From: Trichomonas vaginalis G3
Lineage: Eukaryota > Parabasalia > Trichomonadida > Trichomonadidae
Assembly (NCBI RefSeq): GCF_026262505.1
Contig: NC_067206.1
Location: 15,558,205 to 15,622,204, forward strand
Reading direction: 5' to 3'
Length of the DNA stretch: 64,000 nucleotides
The first letter of the stretch is position 1, and the number at the start of each line of letters is the position of its first letter. Shown one piece after another: positions 41,007-52,004 of the stretch. The position numbers and the translations under genes were made by a program. The notes under the pieces were generated by a model, which was not told the origin of the DNA, searched no databases, and was given only the letters and a program-made list of their open reading frames with translations.

Positions 41007-43196
41007 TTAAAGATCAGTCAGATCTGGAAATACCTTTTTCAGGATTTCATTTGTCATGAAAAGCTTCAATAGGATTCTACACTTTATTAGATCTTCACGT
41101 GCGTTTTGATTAAACCTATTACGCAGGTTCCGCACAATTGAAATCATTCTTTCCACATCAGCTTCGGTTGCAGCAATAGACATGAATTTTAAGGCAATCT
41201 CTTTCAATGCCTTGAAATTTGCATCACATGCTACCCAAAACCTTTGATCCAAGCAGGTGAGGTCGGTGTTGTTCCTGATTTCACTCTCATTCATATGTGT
41301 AAAGTTGGAAAGAGCTTTCTTGTACTCATTAGCTATGTTCTTGGCCGAACTTCTCTTGTAGAACCTCGCTTCTGCTTCTGCACGTCTCGAAAGCATCTCG
41401 ATCATAAAATCGTTGAAGCTGTACTCTTCCACTTCTTGCATTGACAGAGACGCCCATTCACCAAGGTTCCTGCCTAGTCTCCTCCTTGGTTCATTCTCTT
41501 CAACTTCTTCATCCTGAGCAATGTCTTCTGCATCTACTTGGCCATCACCTTCAATTGCTTCGTTCTCAATCTCGGGCTCTTCTATATCTAGATTTCTGTC
41601 CAATTGATCCTCTGCCACTTCATCCAAATGATCAGGGGTGTAGCTCCTTGGAGGGATTTCAAGTTCAGCATTGATAGGTATTGGTTCTTGGAAGAAGAGT
41701 GAAACGTCTGGCTTGTACTCAGTATGCATGTTCAATTCTGCGCGGATGACTGACCGGCCCCATGGAGTTAGACCAAAGGCAAATTTCATCAAAGCGTAGT
41801 TGCCCTGTTTGTCAAAAACTTCATTCATGTTGGCGATTAATGCATCTGCAATGCGCTTTGACGAACTTGATAATTCAGGACGATTTGCAATTCCGGTCAA
41901 CTGCTCAATCGTCGATTGAAACATTGGATAGATGTAGCAGAAGCAGCCAACGTCACTCTCTGCATAATTCAAGAGTTTCTTGATTGGTAAAAGAATCTCT
42001 TCGAAATTTAACAACCATTGTGGAAGTCCATCCTTGAAATCAATTCCCATATCCCTTAAGATCTGAACAGATTCCGGTGGATCATCCATATTGAACAATT
42101 CATAAATTTTAGGGTGTTTTTCTTTTATCCACTTCAGAAGATCCCAGAAAAACATCCAGCGATGATCCGGAACATGAATAACCCTCATATTCAATGCCCT
42201 TCTCGTGTCCGGCTTCGATAACTCCTTGCTTATCGCTTTGCAATAATTAATTTGCATTGCGAAAGCTGCACAATTGTCTGCCGTATGCTTCACCACTAAG
42301 TTGAGGAGATGCGCAACACATCGGATATAAACGGTTTGAAGACCCGGATATAGTGCTCCGCATCTCCTCCAGTGGCACAGCCCTTTAACTTGGGCGGGGC
42401 ATCCATCGGCAACAATTGCAGAAAGGAAATCCTTTGGGAAGGTAAAACATTCAAAGAAATTATTGTAATCCCTGGCATTCCAACCATCAGCGATCATAGT
42501 ATCAATGAAGATATGGTTCTTCATTTTTGCTGGATTGCTAGCCATCACAAAAAAGCCATGCCGGCTTCCGTGTGATGCCGCATCAATTGTTATCGAATAG
42601 TAGCCCATCTTGTCAAGCTCAACGTGTATTTTTGGAGCTACCAAGTCGGCTAATGTAATGATTCCATCCCTTATCTCGTCTCTTCTATATGGGATCTTGA
42701 GTTGAAAATTGATTACTCCCTTGAAGGTGGAGTAGACATGTCGGGCGAAATCTTCTAGTACACCTGAAGCGGCCATATTGATTGACATGTTGGTATCCAC
42801 AACAAATTTTACAACATAAAGTAATTTTCTATCTTGTTTTATTAAATCTCTTCTCGTATATGGATTATTTTCACATTGTATTTGATATATATGCTGATGA
42901 TCTTCATCAAATTCTGATGGTTTTCGATGATAAATGCAGCGCATATATGTTTTTGTTAGTAAATTGTAATGTATCGCTAAACAATAACAATAAAGTCTTT
43001 TTCGTTCTTTCGATTTTTCGCTTGTATCTGGAAGATAAGCAATATTGAAGCATACTCGACATTTATTATTAGTTGAGAATTTAGTATCCTCGAATTTTGG
43101 TAAGGGAGGTACTTTTCGAGGGATATTTTTGGGAGGAAGTTTGCAATCAATCCATCCCTCAAATTTGGATTCATATTCATCTTGTGTTTCAGTCAT
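41007..43196 (-). CDS. hAT-family transposase (copy 2)
   Basis: 729 residues, about 99% identical to 16138-18327 (for example His for Asn at FARHVYS, Asn for Lys at HLLNLVV, Arg for His at ANRPELS). It has the same zinc-finger N-terminus, RNase-H-like core and C-terminal dimerisation motif. No internal defect is seen. It shares the unit with the intact MULE-like transposase on the opposite strand, transcribed convergently. Confidence 0.9.
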   Translation of the reverse strand: MTETQDEYESKFEGWIDCKLPPKNIPRKVPPLPKFEDTKFSTNNKCRVCFNIAYLPDTSEKSKERKRLYCYCLAIHYNLLTKTYMRCIYHRKPSEFDEDHQHIYQIQCENNPYTRRDLIKQDRKLLYVVKFVVDTNMSINMAASGVLEDFARHVYSTFKGVINFQLKIPYRRDEIRDGIITLADLVAPKIHVELDKMGYYSITIDAASHGSRHGFFVMASNPAKMKNHIFIDTMIADGWNARDYNNFFECFTFPKDFLSAIVADGCPAQVKGLCHWRRCGALYPGLQTVYIRCVAHLLNLVVKHTADNCAAFAMQINYCKAISKELSKPDTRRALNMRVIHVPDHRWMFFWDLLKWIKEKHPKIYELFNMDDPPESVQILRDMGIDFKDGLPQWLLNFEEILLPIKKLLNYAESDVGCFCYIYPMFQSTIEQLTGIANRPELSSSSKRIADALIANMNEVFDKQGNYALMKFAFGLTPWGRSVIRAELNMHTEYKPDVSLFFQEPIPINAELEIPPRSYTPDHLDEVAEDQLDRNLDIEEPEIENEAIEGDGQVDAEDIAQDEEVEENEPRRRLGRNLGEWASLSMQEVEEYSFNDFMIEMLSRRAEAEARFYKRSSAKNIANEYKKALSNFTHMNESEIRNNTDLTCLDQRFWVACDANFKALKEIALKFMSIAATEADVERMISIVRNLRNRFNQNAREDLIKCRILLKLFMTNEILKKVFPDLTDL

Positions 43197-43250
43197 TAAT
43201 TCTTAAAAATAAAAAGGGTAAAAACTAAATAAAATGGGTGAAATTCAATA

Positions 43251-44024
43251 GGGAAAACCGCAACCACTTTTTTAAATCGCGATTTTTTAGAAAAATCGCG
43301 ACTTTTTTAAAATCGCGTTTTTTAATGAATTGCGATTTTATTGTGGTCGCGATTTATATGGAAAATCGCGTTATTGGTTCAATCTAAAGATCATTATTTA
43401 AAAAGTGAACTAAAAAATATAAATATAAGAATAAAATAAAAATTGTAATAAGAATGTTATAAAAAGTTTTTTTAGAGTTGAGTTGCCGATAGGCTTGAGC
43501 AAATGTATTTTTATTGCTAAAGGTTTTTTTTTGTTAGATTTATGTAATATTTTTTTAGTTAAAGGTAAATTATGATTAATTAGTGCAGTAAAGTAAGACT
43601 TCAAGAATTTTGACCAGTAAAGTGGGATTGAGGTATTTGTTATCGAGATTGTTTGATTTTAGATCTCTGATTTCGGCAAGTATGCAGAAAAACCATATTG
43701 TGAGCAGTCTAAAATGGATAAACAGCCATTCTAGATTCAAAAAATCTTTGTGAATTGCTTTGTTATTGAATTTAATTGCGACCTTTTCGCTTAATGAGGT
43801 CCAAAATCATGGTTCCGATTTGTTCTATGTTCGCGATTGATAAAGAAAATCGCGTTTAATTTTGATCACAATTTTCCATAAAAATCGCGATTTTTTAGAA
43901 AATCGCGACTACAATAAAATCGCAATTCATTAAAAAACGCGATTTTAAAAAAGTCGCGATTTTTCTAAAAAATCGCGATTTATATATTTAAATCGTGATT
44001 AAAAAAAGTGGTTGTGGTTTTCCC
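43251..44024. mobile_element. AATCGCGATT MITE in hAT copy 2
   Basis: Counterpart of 15291-16083 at the same site within the hAT. It is about 20 bp shorter, mainly through loss of palindrome units near 43350. Confidence 0.8.
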
Positions 44025-44331
44025 TAATAGTGTCTGTGCTATCGTTCAATTTGAAGGTGTCTTTTGAAACCGCAAGACACATTGAATTTTTGAATAGTGT
44101 ATTATGGTTTGACAGACACCAATGAAAAAAATAAAATGATATTTATTTTAAATATATAAGATCCTTATATAAAATATAAATATTTTATCGTTTTATTTTC
44201 TTGTTTTAGAAATGTTTTTTATTGAAAAATCAATAAAACTAACTCCAAAATAAAATTTTTGATTTAAAGACACTATGATGACACCAGGCAAATCTTCCAA
44301 GACACCTATCGTCGGGAATCTAACAACCCTA

Positions 44332-45273
44332 ATAATATTCCTTTTGATATAGTTTTAGAATCTTCACCAAAACAAATGGAGAAGTCATTAAATGTGCATA
44401 TCTACTACGTGCTTTTTCAAAATTACTTTTTGCATTTTCAGTTAAACTGCAGAAGTTATAAACGTTATCGTATGCTTCATTAATTAAATGATTAGGTAAC
44501 GAATTAATAGCTTGAAACAGTGTGAATAATGTAACTTCTTTTTCTAAATTCATGTTTCCACCGTCATTATGTACTTCAAAATCACTAATACCATCGACTA
44601 TGCTTTGAGCTAGTTTATCGTCAATGTTTACATCTTTGTTTTCATTCATTATACTCTTTATTTCTTCATTCTTCTGTTCAACTCTTACCTTAATATTCAA
44701 ATCATTTAATATATCATTCACTGTTCTAGTTAATGTTGAATCATAACTTCCACGAATGAATGAGTATGTTTTGATTGGTTCTGTTGCATTCTTGCGAACT
44801 CTTGAATCAGCCATAACTACTAAAGAACGCTTTGAATCATCCATTGAAGTCATTATATCAATATCATAATCATTGCAGGAATAACATTTAATCATTCTGT
44901 TCGAAACTGCATAGAAGAAATTAGTGTTGCAATAAATGTGAAGACCTCCTGAAGCGGTTTTAACGATAACATCTTTATCCGAAAGTTTTGATAGAATGTC
45001 TTTTCTAACTGTTTCTTTAAGTTCATCATTGTACGATTTATTGATATCAACATCTATAATCGTTAAATTCGAAATTTTATTTACTAATAAAGCCGTACCA
45101 GTTTTCCTTCCTCTTCCTCCATCGTGTTTGAGGTAGTTATGTAAATCAATCTTGTTTTCACCAATTCTTTCGTTGAGGGTTTTAGTTTCTGCCACAACTA
45201 ATTCCTCAGCTAATGAATCAATAACTTTTTCATCAGAAACGATATAGTTGCTGTTGTTGTTTGTTGCTGTCAT
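44332..45273 (-). pseudogene. Polinton primase-helicase, primase part
   Basis: Archaeo-eukaryotic primase-polymerase-type motifs: IIDVDINK (Asp-x-Asp), KTASGGLHIYCN and YDIDIMTSMD. This is the N-terminal portion of the gene interrupted by hAT copy 2. Fossil part. Confidence 0.7.
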
Positions 45274-45337
45274 TTATATAGGAATAAAAAAATAAAAATA
45301 ATTTTAAAACTAACTTTATTTTTGGACTGCATCAAAT

Positions 45338-45582
45338 TTCCTGGACTGTTGTCAAAATGTCATGTTGTCATCATTTTTTAAGAGAAGTTAATTAACCTGG
45401 TGACATGGTGACGTGGTGACACTGAAAACATTTATGAAAACATTTACGAAACATTAACGTAAACATTAACGATAAAATTTATTTCCAGGACTGTTGTCAA
45501 AATGTCATGTTGTCATCATTTTTAAGAGAAGTTAATTAACCTGGTGACATGGTGACGTGGTGACACTGAAAACATTTATGTT
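45338..45582. repeat. Two copies of the GGTGAC-iteron block
   Basis: Each copy has TGTCATGTTGTCATCATTTT followed by CTGGTGACATGGTGACGTGG and TGACACTGAAAACATTT: three GGTGAC motifs at about 8-nt spacing. It is the reverse of the motif order in 35776-36240. Confidence 0.85.
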
Positions 45583-45653
45583 AAAATAAATGGTACCATT
45601 AATGATATCATGACTGTTCTCATTCATGTCTGATTTACATCTAATGAAAAAGT

Positions 45654-46205
45654 TTAGAAGAATTTTCTTATTCTTTCTGGCTTATTTTTGTCTTTCCAGT
45701 ACTCCCGCTCTAATGGTCCCAGATGTGTTGGCTTTGACTCTCTCAAGTTCTTAGATGGTATAACATCTTCAACGCCTCCTTCATATCTTACTTTATAAGT
45801 GTCATCGTTTATGTTGTAGCCAAGTATTTCAATAACCACTCCTCGCTTTGCTTCGTCAATGGTTTCAGCAAGTTTGCCATTACTACTTTCAACTAATTGA
45901 TGACGAGGATAAAACACAATAGAGTCGTCGGCAGCTTTTATAAGATATCCATTACCTTGCGTAGAGTCTACGATATAATAATTTCTACTTAACCTTAAAC
46001 GTTTCTTTGTCAACGGTTTGTCGTCAAGAACTACACGAACTTTTGTACCAGGAATGAGGGTAAATTGTGTTGAATTTCTGATATTTTGTGTTTGACTTCG
46101 TTTCTTTTGTATATACTTTTCTTCTTGTTGTTGTGTCATTGAATTTGGTGTATGTCCTGTTGTAGAATGTGTTGAGGAATTATATACTTCGAGAAAGTGT
46201 TTCAT
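45654..46205 (-). pseudogene. Polinton integrase, C-terminal part
   Basis: 183 residues following the integrase core, with an SH3/chromo-like C-terminal region (RGVVIEILGYNINDDTYKVR, then YEGGVEDVIPSKNLRES). Part of a broken integrase fossil. Confidence 0.65.
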
Positions 46206-46223
46206 TGTTTCTTCGGTAAAGTC

Positions 46224-46667
46224 TCACTCTTGGTTTAAATCTCTGAGCGTTCTTATGAAGCGGTTTATGATGCCGAGTATGTTATGGTTATGGTCTTCAG
46301 TAGTGTAGTGAGTTATGTTATGCTTAATGAGAAATTCTGTGATTTCATTACTGAGGTATGCACCGTCTTGGTCTGATGTTAATGAAGTGGGATGATGTTC
46401 TGCCACGAACGTCTGCAAAACTCTTAAAACTTCATGAGTTCCTTTATTCCTCATTGGATATGCATATGCTTTGCGAGTGTTAACATTAATGAAGATGAGG
46501 AATGGTTTATGTCCTCCTTTTCTGCTTTGAATGAGAGTGTCAAATTGGTATGCGTCAGGAGCGTTGGAGTAAATTGGTAAAAAGTAGTCGTAAGGGTTTA
46601 TTTTTGTTTGATGGCAGAAACATTGCTGGTAGTTCATATGCTTCAAAGTTTCTGGCATGACCTTCAA
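46224..46667 (-). pseudogene. Polinton integrase, retroviral-type core
   Basis: rve-type core with YQFDTLIQSRKGGHKPFLIF, SLTSDQDGAYLSNE and a later helix. Mavericks are known to use such an integrase. Broken fossil. Confidence 0.7.
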
Positions 46668-49002
46668 TGTTCATACATCTGTTATCTAAATTGTTTAGTG
46701 TATCTTTTACGCTTGTACTCGGATTCTCTAAAGGTGCACTTGAACCAAGGGTATAGTTCAATATTATGTCGTCTGCTCTAACAGTAGTGAAGGATTTATG
46801 TGTATGGTTCTTGTCAGCTTTCTTATCTAACATTGCTGGTAGTTCATATGCTTCAAAGTTTCTGGCATGACCTTCAATGTTCATACATCTGTTATCTAAA
46901 TTGTTTAGTGTATCTTTTACGCTTGTACTCGGATTCTCTAAAGGTGCACTTGAACCAAGGGTATAGTTCAATATTATGTCGTCTGCTCTAACAGTAGTGA
47001 AGGATTTATGTGTATGGTTCTTGTCAGCTTTACTATTTAATGTAGCTTGAAGTTCATTTATATCGGAGATATTGTGTTTATGAGATTTCAAAACTTTGTT
47101 CGTTGCGTCAAGTTCATCTTTGTCAGCTTTACTTTTAATAGCATCTTCAAAAGTTATTTTTGCCTTAACTCTCAAAGTAAATCTTGGTTCAACTAATACA
47201 CCGTTAACAGAGAAACTAGAAGCATAAATTTCATCGTTATAACCAAATGCTTCTGGTGCTTTACCTGTGTCATACTGTACAGTACAGTTATGTCATAACC
47301 TTTAGCACGAATGAATTTATATCTTCTTTCATTAACATCTTCAGTGCATTTGTTCATCCTGTGTTAAATATCCATGGTAATCCGTTATAATCTGTTCGTC
47401 TGAACTTATATAATGAACATGGTTTTTATCTGCTTTTTCGGCTAATTTCTCTTCTATCTCATTTATTTCAAGTTCATGCCTACCACCACCTCCCGAAGAA
47501 GTATTTTTCTTCAGCTCTTGAAGAACGTCCACTTCGCCATCTTTGGTGTCAATAATGAGACTTTGAGTTAAAACCTTTCCTGTCTTAATGGATGTTTGTA
47601 AAACTTCTTCTTCACCGTGTTCGGGTCATGGTCGTCATCATATCTTGTGAAATCAGAGATGTTGTCATACATTAAGCATATCTGTCTCAAAAGTTCTGCT
47701 ATTTGAAACTGGAACGAAAGATATACAGAACTTTCATCATCTCCTAAAGTCAAGTCTTGCTTTCATAAGTATTTTTGAATGTATGCAATGAGAACAGAGT
47801 ACCTTGGAAAATATTCGAACAATATTTCATTAGCTGTTGGTTTTGGTGGTTCTTCTGGAGTTTCTGTTGTTTCAGTTCCTTCTGTAGGTTCTGTTGGAGT
47901 TTCTGCATCTCTTGACTTCAATGCTCTTGCTTCTCAAAGACCTAAATGTTAGAGCACCAGGTTTTACAAAGGACTTTATAAATGCTTTAATAGTTCCTGG
48001 TAAGTTATTGTTAGCATTAAGTAAGTTCCTTATACTTCCATCATGTCACGTCCATAGCACTATGTAAAAACTCTATACTTTTCTTGTAGTCAGCAATAGA
48101 CTGACTGTGATTTTTTAAAGATTTGTCAATACCTTTAAGCAATCTTCATGCATGTCTGATACTGAGCAAGAAATATCATTTGCTTCCTTTAGTGTATTTT
48201 GTGCTTCTCGTAAAGTATCCAATCCCGTACGTGCATTGTTTGCTATACGTCTTACAGTAATCTATTTGACTCCTTGTTTCTTGCATCCAACCAGATAAAG
48301 TTTTAATAGTATCAGAACCATTTGAAATGAAGTTCAAAGCATTTTTAACGTCATCTAAAACTTCTTCACCAAGTACTGCCCATATCTTTCCGATTTGGTA
48401 TTGAAGAACTCCATATGAAGCAGCTGTTAAACCAGTATTTATAAGGTTCCATATCCATGATTTAGCAGTTTTTCCATCCTTCCATCTTCACCATCCAAAC
48501 CGTTTTCGCCTTGAGGTCCTTGTATTCCTTGTATTCCTTGTATTCCTTGTGGTCTTGAGGTCCGGTGTCACCCTTCTCTCCTTTCAGTTCAGCTTTATAT
48601 GTTCGTTATAATATTCTAATGTCATAAGGTGTACATCATTACTGCTACCAGCAACGCCGAGAATTTGTTTCTCATTCATGACTAAATTCTTTAGGCATTT
48701 AATGTTGTCGTCAAATCGAAGCTCTTTAACAATTCAATGAGAACATTTAATACTTTCACTAATGAGGCATCTACTGTAGAATTTATATATTGCACCGTTC
48801 CATCATTTATGATGGGAACCTTGCTTGTTGTAATGAATGGGTCATACGTGTTAAAAGTATCGAAATCAATGACTTTTTTAGTTTTTCCATCGTCAATGAC
48901 TAAATCATTGCCTTCAATGGTTAAAGTTGAGTTTTCGTTTACTAGTTCATGTGCTCTTCTTGCTTCATTTGTTTCATACGCATATGCAGCAATAGTCATA
49001 TT
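46621..49002 (-). pseudogene. Polinton fibre-like protein with internal repeats, fragmented
   Basis: Reads as pieces in several frames. The repeat motif KADKNHTH recurs, and a 210-bp unit is tandemly duplicated (46621-46830 and 46831-47040). A short collagen-like stretch (GEKGDTGPQ) lies near 48550-48590. The N-terminal piece begins MTIAAYAYETNEARRAHE. The make-up recalls bacteriophage tail fibres. Broken, several lesions. Confidence 0.6.
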
Positions 49003-49004
49003 TT

Positions 49005-49984
49005 TAATGAGAATAAAATGTTGTTCTATTTGCAAAGTACAGACCCAAACGAATACGGGACAGTAAAGCTACAAACAAACTTAGGTCTTCAGAATGAAGC
49101 GCTTGCTTTCAGAGTTGTTGACTTCAATACTATCGCAACTTTTGTCATAACAGATGAAACAGATTTCATAGAGATTGAAATAGATGACAAAGAAGTGTTA
49201 TAACATTTCCTAACAGAGCTGGGTATAGAATAGATAAAATTACTGGAGTCATAGATACTCTCATAAATGAAGAAACTATTGACAAACATAGATGTCGAAC
49301 TCTCTTCTGAGGGAACATTGAAGTTCAGCAGCGAGAAAGAGTTTAAGATACCAAGAAGAGTCATAGAGTTCAATTGCTTCTGGGAGCATACCATATGACA
49401 TTTCCTTTGAAAAAGTGTTGACAAAACGATTGAGATGAAATCTGTTCCATATGTATGTTATGGCAATTGTTTGTACATTGAGTCAAAAAGCTAATGTCAC
49501 AGGTATTTCAGGAGTTAATAGTAAAGGTTCAGTAGAATATAAGTTCTTTCTGTTATGCAGTCAATTCAATGTTCATTCCAAACGTTCCTGTCATAGCAAC
49601 TCATTTAGGTAAATGGGTTCGCATTAGTCCTCATAATTTGAAAGACATGCAATTCAGACTTGTTGACTTTCAAGGAGAGCCTGTAGAACTGAAGGCACCA
49701 GTGCGAATGACTGTTGAAGTTGACTTTTTAGAAAATATTAAATGCAACGGCTTACAAGAGAACTCAGAGCTAAAAATATAAAGTATGAATGTTATGTATT
49801 AGGTCATGAACTTTGGTTGTTGCTGTTTGATGAAACAAATGAGTTAGTTATGTCAGTCAAGAGAACAGAAAAATATTGTGTTAGTGAAAACTGCACCAAG
49901 TCAATAAGATTAGGTTTGCATTATGAAGATGAGTTCGATACTGTTGAAGAAGTTTTGGATAGATATTACAAATTGCTAACTTGA
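49005..49984 (+). pseudogene. Polinton plus-strand ORF, fragmented
   Basis: Beta-rich protein pieces (FYLQSTDPNEYGTVKL, VVDFNTIATFVITDETDFIE, FIPNVPVIATHLGKWVRISP). Divergent from the fibre gene. No family recognised. Broken, a few lesions. Confidence 0.5.
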
Positions 49985-50034
49985 AATTTTTTGACTGACG
50001 GCGCAAAGCGCCAAGACCGAAGGTCCTGACTGCT

Positions 50035-50676
50035 TTAATTTACTAAAACATATTTCAAGCAAAGTTTATATTCTGTTGAAAGTTTTGTATATTCATTCGA
50101 ATATTTATACTTAAACTCAACTCCTGTAGTTCCTGATGTTTCAATGATGCGGATGTTACCTATTTTCATGAATAGTGGAGTTTGACCACAGCATTCGATT
50201 TCAGGGTCGAGATAGTCAATGACACATTGTTTCCCTGTTATTCGTGAGATAACATTTTCAAGGTCCTCCTTTGTTAGAATTATTTGGTTCTTGCTTATAA
50301 GATTTGTCAAAAGCTTCTTATCGTCTTTGAGTAAAATTGTTTGGTATAACTGAAGAAGGTAATGGTCTACGTTATCTGAAGGATTTGTTTGAACATTTGT
50401 GTAAGGGTTGTCGTTGGCTTCTCTTGAAAGAACTTGGTCCAGTGGTGGATACTCTAACTTAACATCTGATGTAGCGTTAGCGTTTGAAGCTGTGTTTAAA
50501 TTCACGGCGTCATGCGCCAAGACCGAAGGTCCCGACTTAAGATCTGGTTCTTTTTCTTTCAAACACTCTGAACTATAGTTCTTTATGACAATATTGTTTG
50601 TCGTTCGTGAGTCAACATTTGATGTTGGTTCAATTGGAACATTAACGGCACCAGCTAAGATGGATTTGCTTCTCAT
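50035..50676 (-). CDS. Polinton ORF, unknown function
   Basis: 213 residues: low-complexity N-terminal half rich in Asn/Ser/Thr, folded-looking C-terminal 90 residues. No motif recognised. Confidence 0.5.
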   Translation of the reverse strand: MRSKSILAGAVNVPIEPTSNVDSRTTNNIVIKNYSSECLKEKEPDLKSGPSVLAHDAVNLNTASNANATSDVKLEYPPLDQVLSREANDNPYTNVQTNPSDNVDHYLLQLYQTILLKDDKKLLTNLISKNQIILTKEDLENVISRITGKQCVIDYLDPEIECCGQTPLFMKIGNIRIIETSGTTGVEFKYKYSNEYTKLSTEYKLCLKYVLVN

Positions 50677-50709
50677 TTCATATAGAATAAAAACCTTTTA
50701 TATGTATGA

Positions 50710-51018
50710 ATGAACAATATACTCGACAAGGGTTTGAATGCAAAGCTAACGAATGAAAATATTGTTGAATTCACTGAGACAGGTGCTGTGTATAAAGATG
50801 TAGAACTACTGAACAAAAGAGCTAAGGGAAGAAGCAGGAACATGAACAAAGGGTGGAAGCCTATAAAAATTTATGTCAATGATGGCTCAGGAGGTTCAAA
50901 CATAAAGTATGCAGAAAGTTATAGAGTTTATGCTCTCAAAGGTGAAAAGCCTTCATTTAAGAACAGCTATTCTAACGCATATCCTCAAAAGCTAACGGAT
51001 GGGAAGTGGATGATATGA
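50710..51018 (+). CDS. Small Polinton ORF, unknown function
   Basis: 102 residues with a basic middle (NKRAKGRSRNMNKGWKPIKI). No family recognised. Confidence 0.45.
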   Translation: MNNILDKGLNAKLTNENIVEFTETGAVYKDVELLNKRAKGRSRNMNKGWKPIKIYVNDGSGGSNIKYAESYRVYALKGEKPSFKNSYSNAYPQKLTDGKWMI

Positions 51019-51097
51019 ATGACAGCAAAAATATTAACAGAAATGGCGACAGAGATGCATGGAATTTGTTTACCATCAGTCAATTGAAGGTTAAACT

Positions 51098-51988
51098 TTA
51101 AAACAATGTTGGTCGTTCCCATGGAATATTTTTGACTTTAATGGTATTAGTCATGATATGAATCTCAAGGTATGAACGAGGAGAGATGATGAGAGACTTA
51201 TATGCTTCCCAAATTTCTTCAAAAGGTAATGTTATACCTGACTGTTTCCAAATGAGTTCAATATCATAACGTGAGAAACCTTGAAAGATAACGAAGTCAG
51301 TTATGAGACGTTTTATGTTTAAAGCTAAAAACCTCCATGTTTGCATAAGTATTGCTACAGTTAAGTGGTAATGTCTGACTTTAGTAATGATGTTAGCTAA
51401 TGGTGAGTCTGGTTTTGACACTAAACCTTTACCAGCGAAATCATCACAAACTAATAAAGTGTTTGATGGATACTTTTTGAAGGGGTATTTTGAAAGTTTT
51501 GACAGAATGTAGTTTGTCAGTCGTTTCATATCGTAAACTCCTGAGTATTGACGTAAGTGTTGTTTGTCAATAATTCTTTCCATCTCCTCAGAAGTCTTTT
51601 GCATTCCTGACTGTATAAATTCAACGATGGCATAATATTTCCTCTTACGTCGAATGTAACGTTGAAGAAATTCAATGAGTTCACTGTCTGGAACTTTAAC
51701 GACAGAGGCTTGAACTTTTGACATAAATGTTTTCGCTGTTGAATCCATAGAGTCTGAAGTTGCTGATATAATGATTTGGTCATAGTAAGAGTCGTTTCCT
51801 AAACGCTCTGTTATGAGTATATGACGAATGAGGTTGAATGTCTTTCCTGACCCCATCTTTCCACAATAGAAATACACACCATTTGAACAGAATTCATAAT
51901 CTTTGCTGAAAGGAAGAATGAGAGAACTGTTGAGCTTTTCACTGCTTTCATTCATGTCTTCATCTACGTCATGTATTAAATGCTTCAT
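51098..51988 (-). CDS. Polinton FtsK/HerA-type packaging ATPase
   Basis: 296 residues with Walker A YFYCGKMGSGKTFNL (about residues 40-54) and Walker B NTLLVCDDFAGKG. It belongs to the A32-like genome-packaging ATPases found in Polintons and large DNA viruses. It is divergent to the capsid-type gene at 52005 with 16 bp between the start codons. It looks whole and is nearly identical to the copy beginning at 63430. Confidence 0.85.
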   Translation of the reverse strand: MKHLIHDVDEDMNESSEKLNSSLILPFSKDYEFCSNGVYFYCGKMGSGKTFNLIRHILITERLGNDSYYDQIIISATSDSMDSTAKTFMSKVQASVVKVPDSELIEFLQRYIRRKRKYYAIVEFIQSGMQKTSEEMERIIDKQHLRQYSGVYDMKRLTNYILSKLSKYPFKKYPSNTLLVCDDFAGKGLVSKPDSPLANIITKVRHYHLTVAILMQTWRFLALNIKRLITDFVIFQGFSRYDIELIWKQSGITLPFEEIWEAYKSLIISPRSYLEIHIMTNTIKVKNIPWERPTLF

Positions 51989-52004
51989 TTTATCTCCATT
52001 AAAA

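Larger units (their letters stand above)
37682..44331 (-). mobile_element. hAT transposon, copy 2 (appears intact)
   Basis: 6650 bp with ends TAGGGTTGTTA...TAACAACCCTA and an 8-bp duplication ATAATATT (37674-37681 and 44332-44339), inserted in the Polinton primase-helicase gene. It is reversed relative to copy 1 and almost identical to it. Both internal transposases (41007-43196 and 38749-40218) are open, making this the best candidate for the active source copy. Confidence 0.9.
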
